Positions 1-11,100 are shown, counted from the first letter of the stretch. The stretch is 64,000 nucleotides of DNA from Mycobacterium sp. IDR2000157661 (GCF_022317005.1 NZ_CP081006.1:3782001-3846000); one strand, 5' to 3'. Numbers and translations: made by a program. The notes: generated by a model not told the origin, from the letters alone.

Positions 1-147
1 CTTGAACTCGCGCTTGAGTGTCTCCTCGAGCCACTTGTCGAGTTCGCCGGTGCGGCGTTCGCCGCCGGACCCGAATATTCGGCCAAGAAGCGGCGTCGAC
101 TGTATCCGTGGTGCGAACCGGGACAACTCATCATCTCCACTCTGCAA
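1..147 (-). CDS. Partial gene of unknown function at the left window edge
   Basis: After the DUF499 stop (TGA at 162-160) the same minus-strand frame stays open to the window edge. It encodes a credible hydrophilic segment (...DDELSRFAPR...TGELDKWLEET...) with mostly G/C third bases, while the other frames look poor. Likely starts are TTG at 147 or TTG at 126, the second with a GAGTGGAG stretch upstream. The 12-35 bp spacing from the DUF499 stop suggests it is the fifth gene of the defence operon. Only about 48 residues are visible and I do not recognise the family, so no function is proposed. Confidence 0.4.
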   Translation of the reverse strand, partial: MQSGDDELSRFAPRIQSTPLLGRIFGSGGERRTGELDKWLEETLKREFK

Positions 148-159
148 GCTTGCCGGTGG

Positions 160-3100
160 TCATTCTTTCTCGAACCCCGACTGATCGAACTTCAGCGTCT
201 TCGCGTTCTCCGACACCGTACGGATCTTGTTCTCATCAAAGCCTGTTGCGTCAACCGCTTCGATCTCGATCTTCACGACCAGGTTGATGCCCTGTTCCCG
301 AAGGTTGGCGATCACCTCATCGGCGATGTTCTTGAAGTCCATCGCGATCCTGTCCGAGCTGAGCGTCTTGACGCCGTAGAACCGCGTGAACGCGATATCG
401 ATAGGGCCGGGGCCGGTTCCAGTTCCGGTGCTTGTCCCAGTCCCAGTTCCCGTCCCAGTGCCCTTGCCGGATTCAGTGTCGGTGTTGGAGTCCGTCTCCG
501 TTGGTTTCTCGTGCTGTCGCTGATGGATTGCGACGTCGGGCCGCACCAAGAGCAGCGAGTCCGCTGGAGTAGGAGCTGAATTGCTGTCTCCGGGGATCCA
601 GAGTCCGACAAACCGTCCTGTGGCAGCGTCGATGCCGGTTGCCAGGGCAAAGGCATCGGTTTCCCAGATCATCGGAAGGTCGAGCACGCCCTCCTCCAGA
701 ACGCGCCGATCCCGCAAGCGCGGCATGTACGGGTACTGGCAGTAGAGCCCCCACAGCGCGCCGAGGGTGACGTGCCCGTCCTTCCAGATCTGCGGCACCT
801 TATTGATGGCGAGACGAATCGTCACCGCGGCTTGGCGAACGGACAGATCGCCATCGTTGCCAAGCCGGCGGGACACTCGTTCGGCCAACGACTCCGACTG
901 CCCTTCGACCTTCGTCTCTCGCACGACGAATGGAGCGCTCGCATCCGGCTGTGACGGAACCAGTGCCCACGTGAACGTCTGCAGCAGGCGAGACTTGACC
1001 GTCTGGTCGGCCAGCGCCTGCCGAGTGGACGCTTGATTCCTTTGGTTTTGGGTGAGGTCTAGGTCGGCCTCGTTGGCCAGCACATGTGACCAGCCGAGGT
1101 AGTCCCGCGTGGCGGCATCGAGTTCCTCAAGTCGCGCTTCGTCGGCTGCCAAGAAGACCAGCATGTTGCGGTTGGTTCGGTTGGCGGTGCCGCGCTGCTC
1201 GGTTGCCTTTTGGGCGAACGTCTTGGCAGGTGAGTCCGATGCGCGTTTGTGCGCAACCTTCGGATGCAGGAGGACCAGTCGGGCTTCGTCGGTATCGGGG
1301 ATATCCGCGTTCGATTCGGGGCACACATGCACACCCGCGAAGTCGCCACGAGTCTTCGCCTGTCCTTGCAGGCGGCGAGCGATCTCGGCCCAGACGTCTT
1401 CCTTGTGCAGTCGCTCCGCCTGGTCTTTGGCGGTGCGGGTGATGTTGGCCTGCAGGTCGTACCAGTACTTGCCGGAACCGGAGTAGAAGTACGTGGCCCG
1501 GTCACCGAGCTGGGTCAGCGCTGAATGGAAGTTGCCAGGAACATCACCCGGAACAGCAGTGCCCAGGAAGACCCGCTGAGTTTCGAGGCCTTTGTGGGCC
1601 GACCCGATGGTGGGTGCGGCGCCGAAGAACACCGTGCGGGCCAGCCGTTTGGTCAGTGACCGCTGACCGAAGACGGGCTTCTCCTTGTCGATGCGCGCAG
1701 GTTCGGAGGTTGGCCCGTCGACATCGGCGTCGATAATGGCTTTCCACGAATCTTGCAGGTACTGGGTGAGTTCGGCATTCACGTTGGCGGTGGACAGCGG
1801 GATAGACCCGGGCATGATCAGTGGCGAGGCGTCCTCACCGGCCCACAGCGCGTGTATGACGGTGCTCATCAGCCGCAGTACGCCGCGGGTGCGTTGGAAG
1901 CGCTCCAGCGAAGACCACTCTTCGTAGAGCCGGTCGAACAATTCAGGATGGATGGGGTAGGTCCGCTTGATGCGGTCTTCGTATGCGGTGTCGCGGGATT
2001 CCCGCGGGAAGTCGTCGGTGTACTTTCGGTACATGTCGACGTAGGCGCGGGCGGTGGCGCCAATGGAGGCGAGTGCGGCACCGTCAGGTTGGACGAAGAG
2101 GCGTTGTCGGACAATCTGATAGGCCTCGGCTGAGGATGCGGGGCGCCATTGTTCGGCGACTCGACGCACCACGTTCTGTAGTCGTTTGAGCGCTTCGAGG
2201 CCGTGCGCGCCACCGACTTCTTCGGCGTTGCCGGCGACGACCTTGTCGGAGTCGTCCCCGGTTTCCGATGCGGGGATCGAAATGACCAGCAGGACACCGC
2301 GAGTGCCCTTCGCCGCCTCGGTGAGCGATTGTGCGAAGGTGAACTGGTCGTCGAAGGTACCGCCGGCGAGATCGTCGCGGCCCACGAGCGAACGGGCATA
2401 GGCGACCCATTCGTCGATCAGGATGACCGCGGGGGAGTACTTCGCGAGCAATTCGTGGAGGGCCTCGCCGGGTGTGGTGCGGTCTGCGTCGGCCTTGGCG
2501 ACCAGGGCGTAGGCCTCAGCACCCCCGAGTTGCCAGGCGAGCTCGCCCCAGATGGTGTTGACGTGGGTGCCGTCGTCTTTGGTCGTACCGGACGGACTGA
2601 AGTGATTGCCGACGATGGCGACCCGGTTGACCTTGGTGCCGGTGTAGCCGTTCTTGGTCAGTAGTTCCTGAGTGTCCTGAGGGAACTGACCGACTGGCAG
2701 CCCCGCGGCGACGTGCCACAGGGCGAGCATCGAATGCGTCTTGCCGCCACCGAAATTCGTTTGCAGGTTGATGACAGGGGGCGCGTTGTCGTCGCCGGAC
2801 AGCCGGCGGACCGCCCGGCCGACGAGATCGGTGAGACCTTCGGTGAGGTAGGTGCGGCGAAAGAACTCGACCGCGTCGGCGTAGCCGGAATCTTGTTCAC
2901 CGCCGAAGGCCACCTTGTACAGGTCTGCGGCGAATTCAGAGGCGGCGAAATTTCCGGTGGCAACATCGTGGTGGGGCGGCAACACTTCGCGCCAAGGCTT
3001 GAGCCCGGCGGCCTCGGGGTTATCGACTGCGGCCTTGAGAGTTTTCTTGTCGTCTTTGTCGGCGGCCACGCGGCGCAGGTTGAGGCGGATGGCGTGAACC

Positions 3101-3522
3101 TCGTCGGCTTCCTTGGCCGCACCAATCAGTTTGAGCAGTCGCTCACCGGTGTCTAACGCGCGGTAGGCGTCGTCGTCACTGAAGGTGCCGTTGTGGGCCC
3201 ACGTGTTGCGGACTTCGCGGAGTTCGATGGCGAAGGATTCCCCCGCTTTGCCAAGTGTCTTGCTGAACGGGTACCAACCCGCCTTAAAACCGTTGGTGAT
3301 GTTCGCCTCGGTGAGGATGCGAAACTGGACCTGCGGGTCGAGCGGGTTGTAGGTCTTGTCCGACGGCGCACCCTTCTTCCCGTCCTTGAGTTGAACCAGT
3401 TTCGTCCAGGCTGCTCCCAGCGCTGGATCCCCCTGGCCGATAACCGAGGCGATGAAGTCATCGAGCGGGGGTGCCATCGTCTGGAACATGCGGTCGATGC
3501 GGTCACGGTTGCTCAGTGCCAT
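160..3522 (-). CDS. HEPN-DUF499 P-loop ATPase (BrxC/PglY-like)
   Basis: This 1120-residue protein is a large defence ATPase. An N-terminal Swt1-like HEPN segment carries RNTWAH at about 106-111, which fits the Rx4-6H RNase signature. A P-loop TNFGGGKTHS lies at about 255-264 and a Walker-B-like VILIDEW near 375. A Gly/Thr dipeptide linker near 1020-1045 comes from a GT-rich repeat around 410-470. DUF499 proteins of this size are BrxC/PglY, the ATPases of BREX and Pgl phage exclusion. The ATG overlaps the upstream DUF262 stop (TGATG), so the two are translationally coupled. It is the fourth gene of the operon. The ATPase call is secure; RNase activity is inferred from one motif. Confidence 0.85.
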   Translation of the reverse strand: MALSNRDRIDRMFQTMAPPLDDFIASVIGQGDPALGAAWTKLVQLKDGKKGAPSDKTYNPLDPQVQFRILTEANITNGFKAGWYPFSKTLGKAGESFAIELREVRNTWAHNGTFSDDDAYRALDTGERLLKLIGAAKEADEVHAIRLNLRRVAADKDDKKTLKAAVDNPEAAGLKPWREVLPPHHDVATGNFAASEFAADLYKVAFGGEQDSGYADAVEFFRRTYLTEGLTDLVGRAVRRLSGDDNAPPVINLQTNFGGGKTHSMLALWHVAAGLPVGQFPQDTQELLTKNGYTGTKVNRVAIVGNHFSPSGTTKDDGTHVNTIWGELAWQLGGAEAYALVAKADADRTTPGEALHELLAKYSPAVILIDEWVAYARSLVGRDDLAGGTFDDQFTFAQSLTEAAKGTRGVLLVISIPASETGDDSDKVVAGNAEEVGGAHGLEALKRLQNVVRRVAEQWRPASSAEAYQIVRQRLFVQPDGAALASIGATARAYVDMYRKYTDDFPRESRDTAYEDRIKRTYPIHPELFDRLYEEWSSLERFQRTRGVLRLMSTVIHALWAGEDASPLIMPGSIPLSTANVNAELTQYLQDSWKAIIDADVDGPTSEPARIDKEKPVFGQRSLTKRLARTVFFGAAPTIGSAHKGLETQRVFLGTAVPGDVPGNFHSALTQLGDRATYFYSGSGKYWYDLQANITRTAKDQAERLHKEDVWAEIARRLQGQAKTRGDFAGVHVCPESNADIPDTDEARLVLLHPKVAHKRASDSPAKTFAQKATEQRGTANRTNRNMLVFLAADEARLEELDAATRDYLGWSHVLANEADLDLTQNQRNQASTRQALADQTVKSRLLQTFTWALVPSQPDASAPFVVRETKVEGQSESLAERVSRRLGNDGDLSVRQAAVTIRLAINKVPQIWKDGHVTLGALWGLYCQYPYMPRLRDRRVLEEGVLDLPMIWETDAFALATGIDAATGRFVGLWIPGDSNSAPTPADSLLLVRPDVAIHQRQHEKPTETDSNTDTESGKGTGTGTGTGTSTGTGTGPGPIDIAFTRFYGVKTLSSDRIAMDFKNIADEVIANLREQGINLVVKIEIEAVDATGFDENKIRTVSENAKTLKFDQSGFEKE

Positions 3523-5363
3523 CAGTCGTTCTCCATACCTACGTCGTTGGGAAACTCCTCGAGCTCAAACTGTGCCGAGTCTTCGTCGGCGAATCCCAAG
3601 TCGATGTCTCGCTGCACAGCCTTACCGATCACCCTTTCGACTAGCTCGCATAGCGATTCGCGCCGCGTACGGAAGAAGCTCTCGAAGTCGTCCTGGCGGA
3701 GGAACTCGGCCGGAATAAGATGAGTGGCCACAAGGCCGTTGAGATGCGTCGAGTCGATCTGCGCGCGGGTCTCGATCACCGGAAGGTACGACGATGGGGC
3801 GACACCGCCGATCGTGCGGTTGGTGCGCGCGCTGATCGTCGTCTTGTTGACGATGCTCTCGCGGTGCTCTGCATCGATGCCGTTAGTGTCGCACCACTTC
3901 TGGGGGAAGATGTGATGGATGTCGACCGCGAGGTCGACGTACTGAACCTTGTCGAGCGCTTTGTCTTCCATCCAGTCCCTCGCACCCCCGGCAAGGATGA
4001 GTGCGGCAATACCCTTGTAGGCGGCGGCGTTGCGTGTTCGAAGCGAGTGCAGGCGAGACTCGGTGAAGCTGGCATCCTGAACGGTCTTCGGCACCGGCAT
4101 GGAGCCGTCGGTGGCCCAGGGCGGAACCATCTCGATGTCACGGGCGAACCGCGATTCGATTGCCGAGCCGTAGAGTTCGCCGAGCACGCCACACCAGTAC
4201 CAGCGGACGAGCCGTTCACTCATACTGATCAGATCCGCTTGCTTGCCCAGCACCACCTTGATGGCGGCCAGCGGAACCAGTTGTTTGGGGTAGGGCACGT
4301 CTCGTCGTGCGAAGATGTGCCGGTCAGCCAAGAATGTTGACGCCCAGATGAATGCCTCGCGCAGAGGTTCGCGCCATCGCAGGTAGTCGCTCAAGGTCAG
4401 CTTCAGGACGTCCTCGCGCTTGGCCGAGATGGCCGGCGGCCGGTCGGAGGTGTCGGCGAGGTGGCGTTGGCGGGTGGTGAGCATGGTGACCGCTTGGAGG
4501 AAGTCGGTGTTCTCGACGGCGGCCAGCACCGGGTAGGACGACCACTTGAGTTGGGTTTCCCGCCAGTCGTCGTTGAGCCGGAAGTCTTCGCCGGTCTTGG
4601 CGTAGTAGTCGGCGTCGCCGGCGAAGACGGCGGTGAGCAGTTCGAACACGTTGAGAGGCAGGCCACCGATGTTCACCTTCTCGAAGACGGTGGCCACGGC
4701 AGCCTTGTCGGTGTCCTCGTCCAAGATGATCGCGGGGATGTCGTAGGTGGCCGACTGCTTGATGAACTTGTCATGGAAGTGCTTGCCTAGCGCCGGGTTT
4801 TGCAGTTCCAGGATCCAGCTCATGTAGTCGCCGTAGAGCAGGTTCAGCGGGAAGTAGCCGTGCTCGTGTTGCTTGTCCTGGTCGCTGAGGTCGAGCACCA
4901 CGTCTTTGCCGAAGTTCGACCGAACGATGCCGTCGGCTGGTACCGAGATCACCGCCTCGTCAACGCGGTTCGGGTCGCTCAGCGCCGTTTCCATGTGGAC
5001 GAAGTAGCGCCGGTCGAGCAATCGTCCGCGGCTGTCTTTCGTTGCGACTACACCATTCCCGCTCAGGGCTTGCGTAAGCGATGTCAGACGCTGTTGCCCG
5101 TCCAACAGAAGGTACTTCGCCTCGGTGTCTGGGGCGAGGTGGACACCCTCGATTGCGCGCGGCTTGAACCGCACCTGTGAGTTTCCGGTCTTCAGCAGCA
5201 TGACCGCACCCATCGGGTGTCCGCGCAACACCGTCACCAAGAGCTGACGGATACGTTCGTCTTCCCATTTGTATCCGCGCTGGAAGTCCGGCAACTGGAT
5301 CTCACCGGAACGAGTCCACTTCAGATACTCACCCAACTCGTACATCGGTGTCAGGAACCCCAT
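3522..5363 (-). CDS. DUF262-DUF1524 protein (GmrSD-like nuclease)
   Basis: This 613-residue protein has the two domains of GmrSD, a type IV enzyme that cleaves modified phage DNA. The N-terminal DUF262 (GmrS, NTPase-like) shows DFQRGYKW at 26-33 and LLLDGQQRLTSL at 85-96. The C-terminal DUF1524 HNH-type part (GmrD) shows DIHHIFPQKW with the His pair at about 483-484, followed by conserved Asn residues. I chose ATG at 5363: the DUF1156 stop (5365) lies one base before it and a GGGGA ribosome site sits 8 bases upstream. Within a BREX-like operon it could cut invading DNA or read the modification made by the neighbouring methylase. The target is unknown. Confidence 0.85.
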   Translation of the reverse strand: MGFLTPMYELGEYLKWTRSGEIQLPDFQRGYKWEDERIRQLLVTVLRGHPMGAVMLLKTGNSQVRFKPRAIEGVHLAPDTEAKYLLLDGQQRLTSLTQALSGNGVVATKDSRGRLLDRRYFVHMETALSDPNRVDEAVISVPADGIVRSNFGKDVVLDLSDQDKQHEHGYFPLNLLYGDYMSWILELQNPALGKHFHDKFIKQSATYDIPAIILDEDTDKAAVATVFEKVNIGGLPLNVFELLTAVFAGDADYYAKTGEDFRLNDDWRETQLKWSSYPVLAAVENTDFLQAVTMLTTRQRHLADTSDRPPAISAKREDVLKLTLSDYLRWREPLREAFIWASTFLADRHIFARRDVPYPKQLVPLAAIKVVLGKQADLISMSERLVRWYWCGVLGELYGSAIESRFARDIEMVPPWATDGSMPVPKTVQDASFTESRLHSLRTRNAAAYKGIAALILAGGARDWMEDKALDKVQYVDLAVDIHHIFPQKWCDTNGIDAEHRESIVNKTTISARTNRTIGGVAPSSYLPVIETRAQIDSTHLNGLVATHLIPAEFLRQDDFESFFRTRRESLCELVERVIGKAVQRDIDLGFADEDSAQFELEEFPNDVGMEND

Positions 5364-5364
5364 G

Positions 5365-8169
5365 TCAATCGTCCCCTTCATCGAAGTCGAATGCACTCTG
5401 CAAACTGCCTTCAGACGTATCCGTTCGTGCGGCATCGGAAATCTCGGGCCAACTGGTGACTAGAGTGTTGAAACTCAATGCGTCCTTGGTCCAGCCGTTG
5501 CTCTCTGCAATGCGGAACAACAAGTGCGCCAACTCTTTGACGAGGTCGGCGTCGACGGCACCGTCGGGGCGGCTCAGAGCAGTGCGCAAGAATTCACCCG
5601 CTGGGCCAATACCTTTGCTTTCGAGTGTCTTGATCAGGTGGTGCAGCGCCTCCCAGTTGCTGACGTGGAGGTCCGCGAGGATGTTGTAGTCCGTGCTCAA
5701 GTCTGACGGCTTGAAGAGGCGAACCTTATTGGCCCGGCTGGTTAGAACCCCGCCACGGTCCATTGAGTCGACGGTGGTGTTACGGGCGTTCGCGAGGATG
5801 TTTGCGGACCCGAAAGTGCCAGTGCCGTAGCCATGTTGGCGATACCAGGCGATCGCGAACCGGCTTGTCGAATCGAAGTCGCCTTCCTGCTCATTAAGCA
5901 CATGGTCAAGGGTTTCGTTGATCCGGGCCAATGCGGAACGCACTGACATCTTTGAGCCATCGGGTTCGATGACGGCTGAATAGCGAGAGAAGACTGCCAT
6001 GCCAGGCCCGATCGCTGCCTGCGGTAGATCGACGGGTGCGATCGCCCCGTGCTGGAGCTCTTTGAGCGCAGTCGGAAGTTCCGCCTTCAGCGTCTCGACA
6101 AACTGGCGGCGATCCGTCGGGGGCGCCTCCTCGGCTCGTGGTCGAAGCGCCAAGACGATCGAGGATGCAAGGGCATTGGTGTCTTTCGCGAGCAGACGTC
6201 CACTGCCTTCCGTTCGCAGGGGCCAGGTGGCGGTCACTGCCCAACCGGAGCGAATCATACCTTCCAGCAGCGTTTCCCAACCGGTGGACGCCTGGCCGGC
6301 TTCCGTGGTTTCGGATTGCTTGAATGCGTAGTAGACGGTAATGGGAACGCCCGGCAACGCGGATGCGCGTGCGTGGCGGAAGACCTTGCGGAAACCGTCC
6401 TCGAAGAACTCGTGCGCGCCCTCCTTGCCTCCGTGCCGGTAAGGGTTCGCGACGAGCTCCTCGGCTTTTGGGACCAACATGGTGCTGAGTAAATGAGGAT
6501 GGATCGGACGCAGGGACCGGCGCAGCCACACGTAGAAGAAGTCCGACAAATCTGAGTATCCGATGTTGTCGTAGTAAGGCGGGTCCGTGGAAAGTAAGGT
6601 CGAACGGTCACCAAAGGACGCTGCGTCCGATTGTCGAGCCCGACCAGGGCCCATTGGTGAATAGTCCAAGACTGCGGAGACCTTCGCGACTGTGGTACTC
6701 CAAGAGCCTCCACTCGTTGAGAACACGTGCGACTCAGCAAAGTCCCACATCATGGGAATTGCCTGCCGCGCGAACACCTCACGGAAGGCGCCGCGGTCAC
6801 TCATCCAACTAGTCAGTGACGACGAGAGGTTGGTTATCTTGCTGAGTGTGATTCCCAGGTAAGTTGCCACGGCATCGGCGTAGGCGGCGGCGCCGGTGCC
6901 CGCGGCTTCGAGGCGGTCTCCTTCGGACATACCTGCGACAAGGGCATCGGCCAGCACCTTTTCACGGGCTTCGGTGACGAGGTCGCTGAATGTGGTGAGT
7001 GTGGTCAGCTGTCGAGCCGTGAACAGATCTGCGAACGTCGTCAGGCCGTATCGCACGACGTTGATGCGCCCAGGCCAGTCGAATAGTTCGCCGGCAGGTA
7101 TGTCGGCGGGGCGCGGAACACCCGCGGCTGATTCGTGGTCGGGCGTGGGTTCCAGATAAATGCGGGTGCGATTGCCTTCCGCCACTATCGCCATAAGCTG
7201 GGCGCCCATACGTGCAGCCCGGCTTTCTGCGCGTATGTACTTCAGCTCAACGGCGGTCGCACAGCCGATACATATGGCGCCCGTACGCCTGACAGTGCCG
7301 TCGGTGTCTGGCGTGGGTGCGCGCTTGGGGTCGTGACCGATGGTGAACTGCACCTTGCCGTCGATGACGGACGGGACGACGTAAGCTTCCTTCCCCTTCT
7401 TCTTGCCGAGCCACCATTTGCTTGTTAGCGGCATGGCGATGCCACACGCAGGGTTGGGGCAGGTGACGGTGCGCGCCCAGATCCAGGCGATCACGGTGGC
7501 CTGAGATCCATCCGGCAGAGTGGCCTTGGGGTACAGGTGGCCGACGCGGTTTTCAGCTTCGTCGCGCATCCATTGGCCATAGCGGCGTACATCTTCAGCC
7601 AGGCCGGTCGCACCCGGCCACGGGTGAGCGAGCTGATCCCTTGCTATATCGGGGGATACCGGCGGACGCCCCGAGAACTTCGGAGGGATTTCGATGAGCG
7701 CCTTCTCGATCAGGACCGCTACGGGATTGAGATCGGACGCGTGTGCCTCCAGACCGAGCCGCTGCGCTTCCAGAGGAATCGTCCCGCCGCCGGCGAATGG
7801 ATCGAATATCGGCGGTGGGTTGCCGTCGGTGGATTTGAGGATCTCGGCGTGTGCTTCGGCCAGAAGCTTCTCATCGCGGATGTTCTCCCAAACGACAATG
7901 CGCTCGATGAGTTTGTGCAGTCGCTCGCGTTCTTTGCGCTGCAGCTCCTCGGTCGGAAATTCTTCGGGATGTGACGATGGGTCATCGACCAGCTGGGCGA
8001 ACAGCACGGCCCTCGCGGAGGCGAGGGGTTTGCGCGACCACCAAAGGTGCAATGTGGAGGGATGGCCGTGCCGAATCGACTTCTCTCGGGCCGATTCCCG
8101 GTTTATTACTTCCAGCGGCAGTGCGACTTCGATCAGCTTGCGCTTGGGGGTTTGGTTGTCGGACGTCAT
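5365..8169 (-). CDS. DUF1156 adenine-specific DNA methylase with Zn ribbon (PglX-I-like)
   Basis: This 934-residue protein is of the COG1743 type, the methylase found in type 3 BREX. The N-terminal DUF1156 segment includes HPSTLHLWWSRKP at about 36-48. The SAM motif DPFAGGG lies at 123-129 and the catalytic motif DPPYYD near 528-533, typical of N6-adenine or N4-cytosine methylases. Between them are Cys pairs (CPNPAC, CIGC) that form the Zn-ribbon insert. Its ATG overlaps the helicase stop (TGATG), and its own stop lies one base before the DUF262 start. It probably marks host DNA as self, although its recognition site cannot be read from sequence. Confidence 0.88.
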   Translation of the reverse strand: MTSDNQTPKRKLIEVALPLEVINRESAREKSIRHGHPSTLHLWWSRKPLASARAVLFAQLVDDPSSHPEEFPTEELQRKERERLHKLIERIVVWENIRDEKLLAEAHAEILKSTDGNPPPIFDPFAGGGTIPLEAQRLGLEAHASDLNPVAVLIEKALIEIPPKFSGRPPVSPDIARDQLAHPWPGATGLAEDVRRYGQWMRDEAENRVGHLYPKATLPDGSQATVIAWIWARTVTCPNPACGIAMPLTSKWWLGKKKGKEAYVVPSVIDGKVQFTIGHDPKRAPTPDTDGTVRRTGAICIGCATAVELKYIRAESRAARMGAQLMAIVAEGNRTRIYLEPTPDHESAAGVPRPADIPAGELFDWPGRINVVRYGLTTFADLFTARQLTTLTTFSDLVTEAREKVLADALVAGMSEGDRLEAAGTGAAAYADAVATYLGITLSKITNLSSSLTSWMSDRGAFREVFARQAIPMMWDFAESHVFSTSGGSWSTTVAKVSAVLDYSPMGPGRARQSDAASFGDRSTLLSTDPPYYDNIGYSDLSDFFYVWLRRSLRPIHPHLLSTMLVPKAEELVANPYRHGGKEGAHEFFEDGFRKVFRHARASALPGVPITVYYAFKQSETTEAGQASTGWETLLEGMIRSGWAVTATWPLRTEGSGRLLAKDTNALASSIVLALRPRAEEAPPTDRRQFVETLKAELPTALKELQHGAIAPVDLPQAAIGPGMAVFSRYSAVIEPDGSKMSVRSALARINETLDHVLNEQEGDFDSTSRFAIAWYRQHGYGTGTFGSANILANARNTTVDSMDRGGVLTSRANKVRLFKPSDLSTDYNILADLHVSNWEALHHLIKTLESKGIGPAGEFLRTALSRPDGAVDADLVKELAHLLFRIAESNGWTKDALSFNTLVTSWPEISDAARTDTSEGSLQSAFDFDEGDD

Positions 8170-11100
8170 CAGAATGGCTCAGTTCCCTTGTTCCACATTT
8201 TGTTCCAGTCACCGCGGACGCCGGTGGCGTCGAAGTCGCCAAGATCCGTCGACGAGAACGGGTTGTCTAGATAGCGGACTCGGTCATGGCCTGGGCCTCG
8301 CGGATCGACCTTGACCAAAGCCAGCCGGTAGCGGGGTGCTGCGTTCTTGCCGACCATTACTTCGTTGTGCGTGACGAAGAAGTCGGCGGCACCGTCCAGC
8401 CGGGCCTTGACCTCGATGCGGTAGGAATCACCGCCAGGGTCCGAGGACAGGATGTCGAATCCCTTGTTATTGAAGGACTGTTCGACTGGCGTACGGCCAA
8501 GCGTTCGTTCCGTCGCCATCACTAGGTCGACACCTCGACGCTCGACCTCTTTGGTCTCTTTGGCGTGCATAGGTGCCGACGCAGGCAACTCGCCGTCCAC
8601 CATGGAAACCGGGAGTACAAGTGCGGCCGTCATGATGCGCGGTGGCTTGGTCGACATCAGCGCCTGCTTGTCGAGCAGCTCAAGGCGTTTGCGTAGACGA
8701 GCGTCAAGCTCGACTGCTTTCCGGTTAAGGCTCTCAGCCGACTCTTTCGGCTTCTCGCCCGCGCGTTCCTTCTCGGCTGCGACGGCAGCGTCCAGAAGGA
8801 GCCGGTCACGTTCTCCTTCAAGCCGTTTCACGACAAGCTCCCGAGCCTTGGCAAGTTCCGCCGCTCGGCGGGGTTGCACCTCGGCGAGGTACTCGGGCAG
8901 TTGGGTGGTGATGATCCAGCTGGTTGCGCGATCTTCAGCTTCGGTAAGCCAAGGAGACCGTCGTGCCGCGGCAACGGCTGGGGTATCGGGTGCGGCGACG
9001 CAATCCAGGTATGGTGCCGGGCCGGCGGGCGTCACGGTGCCGAGGCTGTCGACATAGGCGTAGCCGAATCGTCGGGAGACTGCGGCACCCGTAGCGTCGG
9101 CAACCTCTTCGACGACACCGACAAGCAGATGGGGCTCCTCCAGCGTCGCCGACACGAGCACCGTGCCGCTGTTGAGAGTGCCGCCGAAATGCCGAATCGC
9201 TTCGTCCATCACCGCGTCATGTAGCGGGTGTCCTGGCGCGAGCAGGTCGGCGCGCGCCAGTTCCTCCGAGTGCACGTGTTCCAGATCGAAGGCGACTCGG
9301 TCGTACTTGGTCGCGATCGGCTGGTACTTGCTGGCTCTGATTTGTGCTGGGACGTTGGCGATCTCGTAGCGGCCGCGTTCGCGTTTGGCGATGCGGCCAC
9401 CGAGCCGGGTGAACGCGGCCTTGAATGCGAGTTCGATGTAGTGCGGTTGTAGACGGCGGGCACGGGCTTCGTCCATGGCGGCGCGAAGCTTGGCTAGATC
9501 CGCGTCGGCGAGGTGATCCGACGCCAGCGCGCGTTCGTCGAGCAACTCTTTCAGTCCATCGGCCACCTTGTGGTCGATGACCTCGTGCATCTTGGCCCTC
9601 ACGTCATCGCGCTCACCGTAGCGGATCGCATCTAGTAGCAGGTCACGTAAAGGTGTATCGGCAAAAGCCTCGCCGAGAACATCGAAGACCTTGCCGCCGT
9701 ACGCCTTCCGCTGTTCTTCGATCTTTTCCAGCAGGCGTTCGAAGACTGCGCCTTCGCGGGTGTTGCTGGCGACGAGATTCCATAGCCGGCAGACTTCTTC
9801 TTGGCCGATGCGGTGGATTCGGCCGAAGCGCTGTTCGATGCGATTGGGGTTCCACGGTAGGTCGTAGTTGACCATCAGGTGGGCGGCTTGAAGGTTGAGG
9901 CCTTCGCCGGCGGCGTCGGTGGCTAGCAGGATCTGGCAGTCGCGGTTCTTGGTGAACTCTTCGGTGATCATGCGCCGTTCCTTGCGGCGCACCCCGCCGT
10001 GGATGGCCTGTACGGCGTTGGGCTTTCCTATCAACGTCCGGATGCGGCCGGCGAGGTAGTCGAGGGTGTCGCGGTGTTCGGTGAAGATGATGAGCTTGCG
10101 CGGCCACCCGTTGGCGTCGACGGTCAGCGCTTCGTCTTGCAGGATTCTGCTGAGCTCGGTCCACTTGCGGTCGGTGCCGGAGTCGCGGACTTGCTTGGCA
10201 ACCGTCGTCAGGTCTGCGAGTTCGAGGATTTCGGCGTCGAGTTCCTCGACGGTTTGAGCAGCGGTGGCAGCGTCGAGCAGTTCCTCTTCGAGTTCCTCGA
10301 TCTGTTCGGAGTTGTAGTCGTCGGCGTCCAGGCCCTCGAAGTCGATGGTGGGTTCTCTATCGGTGTAGGTGCCGTTGAGGATTTCCAGCTTTTTGCGCTC
10401 CAGGCGCTCGGTGCGCCGAACGAGGCTCCTGTAGATGGCTTCGGGGCTGGATGCCAGGCGACGCTGCAGCACGGTCAATGCGAACCCGACGGTGTTCTTT
10501 CGTTTGCCGCCCACCCGGTCGGCCCGGTTCATGCCTTCGCGCACGTAGTCGGTGACCTCTGCGTACAGCGAATATTCCAATTCGGTGAGCTCGTAGGGCA
10601 CGGTTTCGGCGCGGCGTTCGGGAAATAGTTTCTTGCCCTCGAAGGTGAGGAGATCCTCCTTGACCATGCGACGCATGATGCCGTCGGTGTTGGCGGTCTT
10701 GGTGTGCTTGCCCTCGAAGCGGTCGCGGTCGAGCAGCGTGAGGAAGAGCTGGAAGTCTTCTTCTTTGCCCGAGTGCGGCGTCGCTGTCATCAGCAGCAGA
10801 TGCCGCGTGATGCGCCCGAGCATTTCACCAAGCAGAAAGCGTTTCGTCTTCTCCAGCTTGCCGCCGAAGTAGTGGGCGCCCATCCGGTGGGCCTCGTCGA
10901 CGATGATCAGGTCCCACTCGGTTTCTGCGAGCTGGGCCTGTAGCTCCTCATTGCGCGATAGCTGATCCATCCGCGCTATCAACAGCGGATTGGTCTCGAA
11001 GACGTTCAGATTGACGTTGGCGTCGATGAGCTGGTTGGTCAAGAGGTCGAACCGCAGCCCGAACTTGAAGAAGAGCTCGTCTTGCCACTGCTCGACCAGG

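Noticed and set aside
410..475. GT-rich repeat near the DUF499 C terminus as a phase-variation tract
   Set aside because: Units keep the reading frame and encode a Gly/Thr linker; copies are imperfect, so slippage switching is not supported.
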